64,000 nucleotides of DNA. Origin: Tubulanus polymorphus (Eukaryota > Nemertea > Palaeonemertea > Tubulaniformes > Tubulanidae). Below are positions 22,586 through 33,042 of the stretch, piece by piece (positions within the stretch are counted from its first letter, which is position 1; each line of letters opens with the position of its first letter). The translations under genes were made by a program, and so were the position numbers. The notes beneath the pieces are model-generated. The model made no database searches, was not told where the DNA came from, and saw only the letters and a list, made by a program, of their open reading frames with translations. The DNA lies in assembly GCF_964204645.1 (NCBI RefSeq), contig NC_134032.1, positions 2,134,916 to 2,198,915 of the forward strand, given 5' to 3'.

Positions 22586-22635
22586 GTCGAATATGCCTGG
22601 TTTCCAAGGTCCGTTACGCCCACCGACTATAAAGG
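22586..22635 (-). promoter_or_regulatory. Conserved proximal promoter block of copy A
   Basis: The - strand reads CCTTTATAGTCGG, then ACCTTGGAAACCAGGCATAT and TCGAC, 42-90 bp upstream of the ATG. Equivalent blocks precede copies B (25684-25733), C (29493-29545) and D (33043-33093). The TATA-like element is clearest in B (TTATAAAG) and C (CTATATAG). Confidence 0.55.
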
Positions 22636-22757
22636 TTTGGACGAGCATGTAAGGATTATTTATAAACGAGTAAACTAAAGTCAACCATACTTTTTTCTAT
22701 AGTTTGAAAGGCGACCTCTGTTTAACCCGATTTAATAATATTCAATTACGTTAATTT

Positions 22758-22818
22758 GACAACGGGCGATCTACTGCTCGTCACGCCACCTGGTGGAATA
22801 GCTGGTGGGTTCCCCAAT
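22758..22818. mobile_element. MITE fragment (GTACCCGCAG family)
   Basis: CTACTGCTCGTCACGCCACC and GGTTCCCCAAT match one end of the element at 26260-26605. A similar fragment at 25862-25937 sits at the same place upstream of copy B, so it predates the A/B duplication. Confidence 0.6.
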
Positions 22819-22946
22819 TTGGATTGTGACAAGCCACATTTTATTTTTGCGAAGATCAAGCTCTTTTTATTGAGTTAGAATAGTGTATTTTGAGTTTGTG
22901 TGTTTATTCGGCCACAATTAGAAATACCCTAGCCCTTTTTGGTTCA

Positions 22947-23692
22947 ATTGACTCTGGATCCAGTTCCACAGTTGTGTGGGTTTAATTTGACTGTGAATCC
23001 AGTTCCACAGTTGCGTGGGATTAATTTGACTCAGGATCCAGTTCCACAGTTGTGTGGGTTTAATTTGACTCTGAATCCAGTTCCGCAGTTGTGTGGGTTT
23101 AATTTGACTGTGAATCCAGTTCCACAGTTGTGTGGGATTAATTTGACCCTGGATCCAGTTCCACAGTTGTGTGGGTTTAATTTGACTCTGGATCCAGTTC
23201 CACAGTTGTGTGGGTTTAATTTGACTCTGGATCCAGTTCCACAGTTGTGTGGGTTTAATTTGACTCTGAATCCAGTTCCGCAGTTGTGTGGTTTTAATTT
23301 GACTGTGAACTCAGTTCCACAGTTGTGTGGGTTTAATTTGACTCTGGATCCCACAGTTGTGTGGGTTTAATTTGACTGTGAATCCAGTTCCACAGTTGTG
23401 TGGGTTTAATTTGACTCTGGATCCAGTTCCACAGTTGTGTGGGTTTAATTTGACTCTGGATCCAGTTCCGCAGTTGTGTGGGTTTAATTTGACTGTGAAT
23501 CCAGTTCCGCAGTTGTGTGGGATTAATTTGACCCTGAATCCAGTTCCACAGTTGTGTGGGTTTAATTTGACTCTGAATCCAGTTCCACAGTTGTGTAGGT
23601 TTAATTTGACTCTGAATCCAGTTCCGCAGTTGTGTGGGTTTAATTTGACCCTGGATCCAGTTCTACAGTTGTGTGGGTTTAATTTAACCTGA
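22947..23692 (+). repeat. 39-bp minisatellite, block 3 (about 19 units)
   Basis: Very regular units: GTTCCACAGTTGTGTGGGTT, TAATTTGACT and CTGGATCCA (or GTGAATCCA). The 39-bp period keeps PVPQLCGFNLTLD open in frame. It lies between EF-hand copies A and B. Confidence 0.97.
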
Positions 23693-24066
23693 CTCTCATG
23701 ATTGCAGAAAAAGTCGCCTTTAATTTTTTTTCTATACCTCCCATCATAATAAACTGCAATTTTCGCTCAATTTGAATTTTTTTCTGCGATCAAAGTTTTC
23801 CGTGGATAATAATCAAATAATAAAAAAAAGTTATCATTATTTTCGCCGTTCCCATCCATTTAGAACGCCTTTTTCATTTTTTATCTCGACAAACTTGCAT
23901 TATTTGCCTACGGGCTATCTGATTTCCCGCCTCTCCTTTCGACGACTAGACGAAAGTCGAATAGTTCGGCTGCGAAACAGAAAGCGTAGCTAAAAAAATG
24001 TATAATTCATCTCAACTTTTATTGACAAATATCTACATCAGCTGATTGTTTTCATGACGATTGAAA

Positions 24067-24777
24067 TTAGGCGACTGCGCGATAATCTTCGACGGCCTTT
24101 TGGATAAACTCATCCATTTTCGTGTCGAGTATTTCCTTGATCTCAGATCTGACAAATTTCTCAAGTTCCTCGAACGATATTCCCTCCTTTCCGTCGGTGT
24201 CGCATTCGGTGAGTTTTTTCCTTATTTCTTGCTCGCGCTCGCCGAACTGACCGAGGAATGCCAGGAAACTTTCCAATTCGTTCTTCTCCATCGATTCGCT
24301 GTTGTCTTTGTCGTATTCGACGAAAGTATATTTCCATTTGTGAAGGGCAGCCTTGCTGAAAATGTCAAATCAATGCCATGAATTGAACGACTAGTAACCA
24401 AGACAAAAATTATAGAAATAGACGAAATGATCTTCAAACTTTTATTTCCATGATGGCGATGTATCGAATCAGGTAACAATACTAGACAAAATAATACCGA
24501 ACAGCTTGATGCAAGCGCTACGATGTTGTGAGATGTTATATCAAATGGAATGTTTGCGATTTAGGTGAAGGGGCACTTCGTTTGCAGAAAAAACAAAAAA
24601 ATTCCGTACCACCCTGCAGTTTGATAAAAGCGTTGTTAGCGTAAATGCTAAAATTGACTTACCTAAACCATTCCTGCGCGAGTTCATGAAACCCTATATC
24701 ATCAGATCGGGAATCACGGGGATACTTTCGGTCCAATTCCTGGATAGAATATATCAAATTCTTCATATTAACTTTCG

Positions 24778-24826
<49 letters not shown>

Positions 24827-24854
24827 GATAACGATAACGATAACGATAACGATA

Positions 24855-24921
<67 letters not shown>

Positions 24922-24952
24922 TAAGGATAACAATAATAATAATAATAATAAC

Positions 24953-24984
<32 letters not shown>

Positions 24985-25642
24985 TAATAATAATAATAAT
25001 AATAAGTCATTTATATAGCGCAGTTTTCCATAGTATTAAAGTTCAAATGCGCTCCTGCGGGTGCATTACGAGTTGAAGTAAGCACAGAGCAGTTTAGTTT
25101 TAATGAACGTTTTGAACCGAGGTAGTGACATATTTAACGCAGCATGTGGAAGGTCGATATAGTTATTCCAAAGTCTAGGAGCAATCCGCGAAATGAAACC
25201 TTCTCTTCTTAATCCGCCGCTAGGGTTCAGCTGCAACAACAGATGGTGGGAATTTATTTGTATGGTCTTTAAAAAGGTTGTATCGTTCGATATCTTTCTT
25301 ATTTGACTAGGGGTCGGGCATATAGTTTCGATTTGAAAGTGATGAAAAATGCGGTTTCATTTTCATTGCTCTACCACCAAAATTAGAAACTGCATTATGC
25401 GAGATATCAATTTTATCCATTTCCGACCAAACACCCATATAATCATCTTTTCTTACCTCGATGAACTGACGATCGAACATAACCCTGAACACAGAGTTAC
25501 GCGAAATCCTCATCGGCGTATTTCCGTCGAACCGTTCGATGCATTTCTCTACGATTCGTTTGAAAACATTCTCATCGAAGCGACCGATCTGATATCGGTC
25601 GAAAATCTCCCGGAAGTATTTTAGGTAGTTTGTGTAGTCCAT
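24067..25642 (-). CDS. EF-hand calcium-binding protein, copy B (183 aa)
   Basis: Exons 25642-25457, 24739-24663 and 24355-24067, with the same intron phases (0, 2) as copy A. Exon 1 encodes MDYTNYLKYFREIFDRYQIG and ends at FIE before GTAAGA. Exon 2 encodes ELDRKYPRDSRSDDIGFHEL and ends at WFR. Exon 3 has loop DKDNSESMEKNE, in which the usual Gly at position 6 is Glu, and loop DTDGKEGISFEE. Both loops therefore deviate from consensus in this copy. The stop follows EDYRAVA, and AATAAA lies about 45 bp further on (24023-24018). Intron 1 carries a compound trinucleotide array and a retrotransposon tail. The upstream flank is closest to that of copy A. Confidence 0.86.
24780..25007. repeat. Compound microsatellite (AAT)n-(AACGAT)n-(GAC)n-(AAT)n
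   Basis: In intron 1 of copy B. The central (GAC)n is strikingly GC-rich within AT-rich flanks. Poly-Asn/Asp and poly-Ser/Leu frames across it are artefacts. Confidence 0.97.
25008..25310 (-). mobile_element. Retroelement 3' region with (ATT)n tail
   Basis: On the - strand, GCGCATTTGAACTTTAATAC, TATGGAAAACTGCGCTATAT and AAATGACTTATTATT run into the microsatellite. The identical end occurs at 28990-29130. A shared 3' end followed by a simple repeat is typical of SINEs. The 5' limit is not resolved. Confidence 0.6.
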
Positions 25643-25683
25643 CGCAATTTGTGACCGCTTTACTTCCTGAGCTTACGTTCAAT

Positions 25684-25733
25684 GTCGAATATGTCTGGTT
25701 TCCAAGGTCTGTTTCGACCAACGACTTTATAAC
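25684..25733 (-). promoter_or_regulatory. Conserved proximal promoter block of copy B
   Basis: TTATAAAGTCG, then ACCTTGGAAACCAGACATAT and TCGAC on the - strand, at the same spacing from the ATG as in the other copies. Confidence 0.55.
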
Positions 25734-26259
25734 GCTACAGGGCAGGTTTAGACGAGCAGGTTTAGTCGAATAAACGAATGTCGACAATATTTTCTATACA
25801 GTTTAAAAGGCGACCTCTGTTTAACCCGGGGCAATAATATTCAATTAGCATAGCGATTAATATGTAATTTTGACAACGGACGATCTACTGCTCGTCACGC
25901 CACCTGGTGGTATAGCTAGTTTTGCGGGTTCCCCAATGGATTACGCCGAACAGCATTTTATTTCTGCGAAGATCAAGCTCTTTGTATAGACTAAGTGTGC
26001 CTGCATAGTAAGGCCACGCTAAGAAATACCCTTGTTTCTAATCAGCCCTTTTTGGAAACGCGTGACGAGGGCGACAGATTTTTATTTTTACCTACTTTTT
26101 TTACGAAATGCAGAAATGAAAAGCCTTTTTCTAAATTCTAAAAGTGACGAGGGCGACTAATTTTTTTTGTTATTTGAACGGCGAGATTTAGGTGCCGACG
26201 GAATTCACGGGGACGAAAGAACTTCGTTACCGAAATAACCTGCCACAGTCGTATTGGGG

Positions 26260-26605
26260 TACCCGCAGTGATACTGTGGCAATCGAGGATTCCACTCATG
26301 GCAGGCGAGGATCCGCCAGGTTCGCTAGTAGATAGTTGGTCGTCCGCGTTCGATTTCCTTCTACATTTCAATTAAATCTAAACGAACCTTTCTCTTAGAT
26401 AAATAAATTATCTATGAAAGGTATATCGATATCTGATTAGAAGAAAGTATTTCATATTTGGTGAGTCCTGTGATAGTATATGGATACAGCAGTCTAAAAA
26501 TCCAGTTCAAAGTTCACTTAAAATTAACTAATTTTGACAGCAAGTAACCTACTGCTCGTCGCGCCATCTAACGGGATAGCGGGTTTTGCGGGTACCCCAT
26601 TGCAA
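26260..26605 (-). mobile_element. MITE with GTACCCGCAG termini, reverse copy
   Basis: It runs from GGTACCCGCAGTGATACTGT to TTTTGCGGGTACCCC. The internal phrases GGATCCGCCAGG and ACTGCTCGTCGCGCCATCTA match 56004-56335 in reverse. A second partial copy (26608-26720) follows directly, starting ACCCGCAGCCGGGCTACTGT. Confidence 0.75.
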
Positions 26606-26720
26606 ACCCGCAGCCGGGCTACTGTGGAAATCGAGGATTCCACATATGGCAGGTGAGGATCCGCCAGGAGTCGCTAGTAGTAGAGAGTTGGTAGTCCGCG
26701 TTCAATTTCCTTGACTACAT

Positions 26721-27040
26721 ACGAACGACTTCTTGCCAAAAGTAACACAGGCATTATATACACTGCTGTGAATACAAGCAGATAGGTTTTTTTGAAAGCA
26801 TAAAGCCCCCGCACACGAGCGAATTTTGCATACGCATTTAGCGCTGCGCAAAATTGATTGGACCTAAGTTAAAATAATGGTAATTTCTAAAATTTTAAGA
26901 CTATTTTTATTATTTTGTGGTCAGTAGCCTCAAACCTATCCATATCTACCTCGAAACGGATTATTTGATTTTAGACGAAAGTCGACGAATAACTTCGATA
27001 ACTAAACAACAGCTACGAATATATCATAGAAACATTTATA
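26721..27040. other. Non-coding stretch between copies B and C
   Basis: AT-rich. The last 100 bp match the region at 31030-31130 (CTACCTCGAAACGGATTATT), so they belong to the C/D duplication unit. C's AATAAA lies at 27046-27041 on the - strand. Confidence 0.5.
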
Positions 27041-27119
27041 TTTATTTCGGGCAAACAATAACGTGTCAACTTATATTTACAAATAACTAAAAATGTTTTG
27101 CTATCAACGATCAAAAATC

Positions 27120-29054
27120 TCATTCCCAATAATCTTCGATGGCTTTCTTCACGAAACGTTCCATTATCGGGTCGAGTTTATCTTTAATTTCGGATTCAAC
27201 GAATTTCCCGAGTTCCTCGAACGAAATTCCCTCCTTTCCGTCGGTGTCGCATTCTTCGAGTTTTTTCTTTATTTCTTCCTCGCGCTCGCCGATCTGACCG
27301 AGAATTGCCAGGAAACTTTCCAATTCTTCCTTCTCCAACGATCCGCTGTTGTCTAAGTCGTATTCCGCGAAAGTATCTTTCCATTTTTCGAGGATTTTTT
27401 TGCTGAAATTGTGAAATCGATGTCATGAAGTAAAAGTGTATATCAGTGATGATACCGCGGTGATTGATTCAAATGGATCGCAGTTTGTTTTCTTAGCAGC
27501 CCGTAGATTGGGTAAATCGTTACAATTAAGACAAACAATAAAGAAATTTAAAAAATTGAAAAGAAATGGACAAAACGATCGCCAAGCTTGTGATTTATTC
27601 AGTTATATCCCGTAGTCTCGAGGCATCCAACCAAATTAACCCCAATTAATCAGTGAATTAGTTGTTTGTCGGTTCAGTTCAAACTGGTTGAAAGATTGTT
27701 TGAATGAACCGGAACCGATTTTCCCAATTATGTACTTCGATTTAAACAAAAAAATACTGTAAATTCGACCGCTGATCACACAACTATATTTGTACTTCGA
27801 TTTCCGATTTCGAAATCAAAACCCCGGGCGCAGTGGCCGAGTGGGTTAAGCCAGCGATCACTGGTCCCGTCAATCCAGGGTCTATGGTTTCTGGCGACAG
27901 AGTTTCTTGGTCGAAGGTTTAAAAGAAACATCGAACTCGCTTATATAATGCGCTGCGTGGCGCTCCGTGGGTTGAGGAAATTAAAAAAAAAAAAACAACC
28001 ATCAAACCCCTGTTTCGCTCCCGGCAGGCGTGACTGGGTTTGCAAGGCACACCAAATCATAACAAATCATACAAAATCTACTCATCAAAAACATAACATT
28101 ACTTTCAATTTACTTTGTTGACGTCGTAAAAATATTCTCTCGTAATTAATTTGTTACGCAGTAGCTGTACTGATTGGTGATTGTATTCCGATTCTCGTAT
28201 CAAATATATTCAGGAAGCCGGTATCGGGCAAACATGACATTCAAGATGGCCACGAGGGCGACCATCGTTCAAGATGATAAACCGCGTTTTTAATAGGGGT
28301 GGGATATTGCACCTGCTTCAATTGCCGCTAACGCTGACCGTTAGATTAGGTGCCAACTTAAATGTTAGGTCCACCCTGATTCAAAGATCGGCTATTTACC
28401 GTACCTGAACCATTCTTGTGCGAAATGATGAAACTCAATATCATCACTTGTAGAATCTTTGGGCGGATATCTTTCTTTTAGTCCCTGAAAATACACGTAT
28501 ACATTTCTCAAATTAGGTTTTGCGCACTCCCGCCGGGTCCAGTTCCGCACTTTCGAGTTAACCCATCAGCACTCGGGAATGTCACTATGTAGTGTCAATT
28601 ACTCCTTAGAAAATTCGAGGGCTAAGTTCATCTCGATACCGAATAGCTCATTTGCTGTTGTTTATTGCCATGCATTACAAATTCGTGTTGTTTTATAGTA
28701 AATAGTCAAGGCTTTCATATGATGTAAGATTTGATGAGGTGGGCCATCAAAATCGTGTCCTCCCCACCCCGAATTTCATCCAATCTACTTGGATTTGAAG
28801 AGCGCGCTAAGATCTGTCATGTTCCGACCCCAAATACTCGAAAAATTGAAATGGGAGGATGTTGATTTCTGTACGGTATATTGAGAGGCGCCTATAGTTT
28901 ATCATAAACTATTGGGTTCGAATCCCACTATTGTTGTTTTTACGCTGCTACGAAAAAGTGACGGGCGGATTCGGGTGGCTTAAGGAGTATGTCGGATATG
29001 AGCAGGAGCGCATTTGAACTTTAATACTATGGAAAACTGCGCTATATAAATGAC

Positions 29055-29133
<79 letters not shown>

Positions 29134-29456
29134 GCAGGACGGATATGTGCAGCTTGAGTGCTAATGGGTTAATGAGTGCTAATGGGTTAACTCATTGAAA
29201 ATGAACTAACTTTAACTCAGAATTAACTGATAGTTTGATAGATAGGAATTTTTTATCGTAAAAAAAAAAAAAAAATTCTTACCGCCACGAAGCCGCTATC
29301 GTCGACCACGGAGCACAGATTGTTAGCCGAAATATCCGGTAATTCTCCATCGAACCGATCGATAGATATCTTTAAGACTTGCTTGAAAACCTTCTCTTCA
29401 CTGCTACCGATCTGATAACCGTCAAAAATATCCCGGAAAAAATCGACGTAGTCCAT
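27120..29456 (-). CDS. EF-hand calcium-binding protein, copy C (178 aa)
   Basis: Exons 29456-29283, 28484-28405 and 27402-27120, phases 0 and 2. Exon 1 encodes MDYVDFFRDIFDGYQIG and IDRFDGELPDIS. Exon 2 (80 nt, one codon longer than in A and B) encodes GLKERYPPKDSTSDDIEFHH and ends at WFR. Exon 3 has the canonical loop DLDNSGSLEKEE and the altered loop DTDGKEGISFEE, and ends EDYWE. Intron 1 holds a nested stack of mobile elements (28535-29235) and intron 2 a SINE with target duplications (27826-28000). Flanking and intronic sequence pair this copy with D. Confidence 0.86.
27640..27825 (+). repeat. Dispersed repeat, copy 2 of 3
   Basis: AACCCCAATTAATCAGTG, GAAAGATTGTTTGAATGAAC and TGTACTTCGATTTCCGATTT match 15711-15960 and 31700-32065. 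It is interrupted at its end by the SINE. Confidence 0.65.
27826..28000 (+). mobile_element. tRNA-derived SINE with poly(A) tail
   Basis: It begins GGGCGCAGTGGCCGAGTGGG, a tRNA-like 5' head with an A-box, and ends in a run of A about 13 long. ATCAAAACCCC (27815-27825) and ATCAAACCCC (28001-28010) flank it as target duplications. The related repeat at 15.9 kb lacks the insert. It lies in intron 2 of copy C, antisense to the gene. Confidence 0.8.
28562..29186. mobile_element. piggyBac-like MITE in a TTAA site
   Basis: TTAA at 28558-28561 is followed by CCCATCAGCACTCGGGAA. The other end is GAGTGCTAATGGG followed by TTAA at 29187-29190, with a second nested end at 29156-29172. Termini starting CCC, with a TTAA duplication, are diagnostic of the piggyBac superfamily. 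Copy D has the unoccupied TTAA (32578-32581). A SINE-like unit sits inside. Confidence 0.82.
28885..29132 (+). mobile_element. SINE-like unit nested inside the piggyBac-like MITE
   Basis: A T-arm-like phrase, ATTGGGTTCGAATCCCACTA, is followed by a body and the 3' end GCGCTATATAAATGACTTAT, then (TTA)n. It shares its 3' end with 25008-25310. Confidence 0.6.
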
Positions 29457-29492
29457 CGCAACTTTTTGGCCGCTTTAATGTCTATGCGCAAG

Positions 29493-29545
29493 CGTCGAAT
29501 ATGTCTTATTTACAAGGTGCATTTTGACCACAACGACTATATAGG
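29493..29545 (-). promoter_or_regulatory. Conserved proximal promoter block of copy C
   Basis: CCTATATAGTCGTTG and ACCTTGTAAATAAGACATAT with TCGACG on the - strand. Confidence 0.55.
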
Positions 29546-30019
29546 CCAAGACAGGTTTAGACGTCTCTGCAGGTCGTTACGTTTTAAAACCGTGGACAAT
29601 CCCATTCAATTAGATATATTCATTGCATATGCGTGACGTCCTGACGACGAACCGTGACCGAAAATACGTTTTAGTATTTTTATCATGCTTCGAGATATGT
29701 AAATACTGTCAAAATTATGATATCATTTTTGACGCGTCCAAGGACGCGTGAACCCTTTTATTGGCGAATTTAGAAAAAATTCTTCACAAATTTTGGGGAA
29801 TTTTTTGCGACTTTTCGAACAAATTTTTCCAAAACCTGCCTTTAATATGTTCCGAGAATGGAAGTCAACAGCCAAGATGCCGGGCGGGATACCGAATTTT
29901 AAGTCCGAAAGAATCGCAGCCCCAATACCCGACCGACTTCATGCAGGATTTTGACTCCAAAAGAGTTGATTATCTATTCTTATTCGATAGATTCGATGTT
30001 TCGAATAAATTCTATCGTT

Positions 30020-30104
30020 GCGCAAGGTTGACGTTCAAAAACGGCCACGTTTGCACAATACTGGTTGGTTGGGACTCATAATCGGAATGGTGGTCGTGTC
30101 TCTT
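30020..30104 (+). pseudogene. Fragment of the SLC18-like transporter gene
   Basis: TTGACGTTCAAAAACGGCCA, then ACTCATAATCGGAATGGTGG and TCGTGTC align with 34511-34590 of the transporter (TGACGTTCAAATACGGCCAC, TAATCGGAATGGCGGCCGTG). Small indels break the frame and a stop follows FKNGHV...VGWDS. Weaker resemblance may extend upstream to about 29930 (DFMQDF against DLQDGF). It lies about 4 kb upstream of the intact gene in the same orientation. Confidence 0.7.
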
Positions 30105-30164
30105 TTACTCTTTTAACTCTATTCTTGTTGTGAGCGAGTGATATTGTTTTGATAAAAAAGTTCG

Positions 30165-30880
30165 AACCCGGTTCCACTGTTTTATCGGTTTAATTTGACT
30201 CTGAACCCAGTTCCACAGTTGTGTGGGTTTAATTTAACTCAGGATCCAGTTCCACAGTTGTGTGGGTTTGATTTGACTTTGAACCCAGTTCCACAGTTAA
30301 ATGTGTGGGTTTAATTTGTTTCTTGATCCAGTTCCACTTGTGCGTAGTTTAAATATGTCTCTAAGTCCCGTTTAACAGTTGTGTGGGATATATTCGTCTA
30401 TTAGCCCAGTTCCACAGTTGTATGGTTTTAATTTGTCTCTGGGTCCACTTTAACATTTGTGTGGGTTTAATTTCACTCTGAACCCAGTTCCACAGTTGTG
30501 TTGATTTAATTTCACTCTGAACCCAGTTCCACAGTTGTGTGGGTTTATTTTGTCTCTGGGTCCACTTTTACAGTTGTGTGGGTTTAATTTCACTCTGAAC
30601 CCAGTTCCACAGTTGTGTGGATTTAATTTAACTCAGGATCCAGTTCACAGTAGTGTGGGTTTAATTCGCTTCTTGATTCAGTTCCACAGTTGTGTGGGTT
30701 TGATTTGACTCTGAACCCAGTTCCACAGTTGTGTGGGTTTAATTTGTCTCTGGGTCCACTTTAACAGTTGTGTGGGTTTAACTTGGCTCTGAACCCAGTT
30801 CCACAGTTGTGTGGGTTTAATTTGTCTCTGTCTCCAGTTCGAGAATTATGCGGCGGTTTAATTGATTCCAAACCCAATTC
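30165..30880 (+). repeat. 39-bp minisatellite, block 4 (about 18 divergent units)
   Basis: GTTCCACAGTTGTGTGGGTT units alternating CTGAACCCA and CTGGGTCCA. It lies between EF-hand copies C and D. Confidence 0.92.
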
Positions 30881-31216
30881 TACAATTCCACGTTATTGCT
30901 ATCGCGGTTACGTTATTATTTTAATCACCGTTCAAAAAAAAAAAATTCAGCAATCATAACCGTAAGAAAAAAGACTTTTTTCAAGACTACTTTCACTAAT
31001 CTTTACTCAGTAGCCGCAGCCATTTACATATCTACCTCGAAACGGATTATTTTATTTGATTTTAGCCGAATTATTTGGCTTCGATAGATAAACAACAGCT
31101 ACGAATAATTTACCATAGAAACATTTATATTTATTTTTCCAGGTGACAATGACGTGTCGACTGATATTGACAAATAATCACTAAAAATGTTTTTTGCTTT
31201 CCGACGATCAAAAATA

Positions 31217-33011
31217 TCACTTCTTAAAATCTTCGGTGGCCTTCTTGATGACACTTTCCATTATCGGGTCGAGTTTATCTTTAATATCGGATTCAACGAA
31301 ATTCTGAAATTCCTCGAACGATATTCCCTCCTTTCCGTCGGTGTCGCATTCGTCGAGTTTTCTCTTTATTTCTTCCCCGCGCTCGCCGTGCTGACCGAGG
31401 CTTGCCAGGAAACTTTCTAATTCTTCCTTCTCCAACGATCCGCTGTTGTCTACGTCGTAAAGCGCGAAAAAATGTTTCCATTTTTCGAGGATCGTTTTGC
31501 TGAAATTGTGAAATCGATGTCATGAAGTAAAGGAGAATATTTAGACTGTGGTTAGCGATTTCAGTTCGTTTTCTTAACGACCCGCAGTTTGGGTTAATCG
31601 TTACAATTACGACAAATAAAAAAAAATGGCAAAAAGATCGCCAACCTTGTGATATATAAAGTTATTCAGAAATATCGATGTTTCCAACAAATCTAGGCAT
31701 CCAACCAAATTAACCCCAATCAGTCACATGCCGGTTCAGACTGTTTGGATCGCTATATCTTTATTAGCATCACAATTATCATTGATATGATAATAATTAC
31801 GATAATAGTTATGATTATTACTATCAAAATAATCATTATCAATTCTATGATTATATTTGTTGAAATTTGCTGTAATCTCTGCTGTATTGTTGGGTGTTAT
31901 CATAACTTGTGGAGTGAATAAACTGAAGCTGAAACTGGAAGATTGTTTGAATGAACCGGGACCGAAATTATAACGAATTGTGTTCCTAGATTTAAACACA
32001 GGATTCCGTTAACTCGACCCTTGATCACACTGTTATATATCTGTACTTCGATTGTTTTAACCGTTAGATTGTTACTCCACAACAAATTTAAAGACCCCCC
32101 CCCAGACTGCATGCTTATCCTACGAATGTAAATCAAGACGGCTTCCCCTGGTGGCCATGTTAGATGAGCGATGACCATCAAATTCATTTATGAAGCCCGT
32201 ATCGGGCCAACATGACATTCAAGATGGTCCAAAGGGTGGCTATCCTATAAGATGATGAACGGCATTTTCTATTGCAGCGAGACGCATTTCATCCACGTCA
32301 TCACTCGCTAACACGCCCCCACCCCCCCATCCCCGATTAACTGTTTATATGTTAGATTTTCAGTTTAAGCCCGATTCAAAAGACCCGATATTTACTTACC
32401 TGAACCAAAAGTGTGCAAAATGATGAAACTCAATATCATCGAGTGAAGTATTTTTAGGCGGATACTTTACACGCAGTTCCTAGAAAATACAGGTATACAT
32501 TTCTCAAATTAGGTTTTGCACTTCCGGGTCCAGTTCCGCAATTCCAAATTGACATTCAACTCTTGAGTTAACTAATTAAAAATGAACTGACTTTAACTCA
32601 GAGTTAACTCCATTCCCTAACGGTGGTTTGTCGATGAGATCTCGAATTTAGGAGCGACTGCACTTAAAGTTTCCCTGATGATTTATGTACCTAACCTAAC
32701 ATAACCATAACACTATTCTTCGTTAACATTAGCGCACAGTGGTCATGTGACCCAACTGCAGTTAGACCCGAATTTTTACATCGTTTGATAAATAGAAGTT
32801 TGTTATTATGAAATAAAGTTCTTACCGCCATAAAATTGGAATCGCCGACAACGCCGAGCAACTGCATGGGCGGAATCTTCGGCGAATTTCCATCAAACCG
32901 ATCGATACATATTTTCAAGACAAGCTCGAAATCCATCCCTTCACGGTAAATGATCTGATATGTTTCAAAAATTTCCCGGAACAAACCGACGTAGTTACTT
33001 AAGCGGTGCAT
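31217..33011 (-). CDS. EF-hand calcium-binding protein, copy D (182 aa)
   Basis: Exons 33011-32826, 32479-32400 and 31499-31217, phases 0 and 2. Exon 1 starts MHRLSNYVGLFREIFETYQI and contains IDRFDGNSPKIP. Exon 2 encodes ELRVKYPPKNTSLDDIEFHH and ends at WFR. Exon 3 has the canonical loop DVDNSGSLEKEE and the altered loop DTDGKEGISFEE, ending TEDFKK. AATAAA is at 31135-31130 on the - strand. It is the most upstream member of the array. The TATA-like position reads CCTTTTAGTCG, weaker than in B or C. Confidence 0.86.
31700..32065 (+). repeat. Dispersed repeat, copy 3 of 3, with an ATTATC-rich insert
   Basis: AACCCCAATCAGTCACATGC and GGAAGATTGTTTGAATGAAC match the other copies. About 180 bp rich in ATTATC/GATAAT repeats (31745-31925) separates the halves. 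Confidence 0.6.
32525..32615. mobile_element. GGGTCCAGTTCC MITE, unoccupied copy
   Basis: GGGTCCAGTTCCGCAATTCC through CTTGAGTTAACTAATTAAAA to TTTAACTCAGAGTTAACTCC. It is the uninterrupted counterpart of the split element in copy C. Confidence 0.65.
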
Positions 33012-33042
33012 CGCGAATTATTGGCCGCACCTGAGTGTGTTA

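Larger units (their letters stand above)
28535..29235. mobile_element. Older MITE (GGGTCCAGTTCC family) split by a later insertion
   Basis: The left part GGGTCCAGTTCCGCACTTTC and the right part CTCATTGAAAATGAACTAAC with TTTAACTCAGAATTAACT are continuous in copy D at 32525-32615. It lies at the same place in intron 1 of both genes, so it predates the C/D duplication. Confidence 0.7.

Noticed and set aside
22939-23692. Long open frames (143 and 111 codons) of PVPQLCGFNLTLD repeats on + and related frames on -
   Set aside because: They arise because the minisatellite period is 39 bp. Other blocks of the same family are frameshifted or use 40-bp units, and no splice or start context supports a protein.
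24686-25018. Poly-Asn/Asp, poly-Leu/Ser and poly-Tyr/Arg frames here and at 48756-49157
   Set aside because: Translation of trinucleotide microsatellites.
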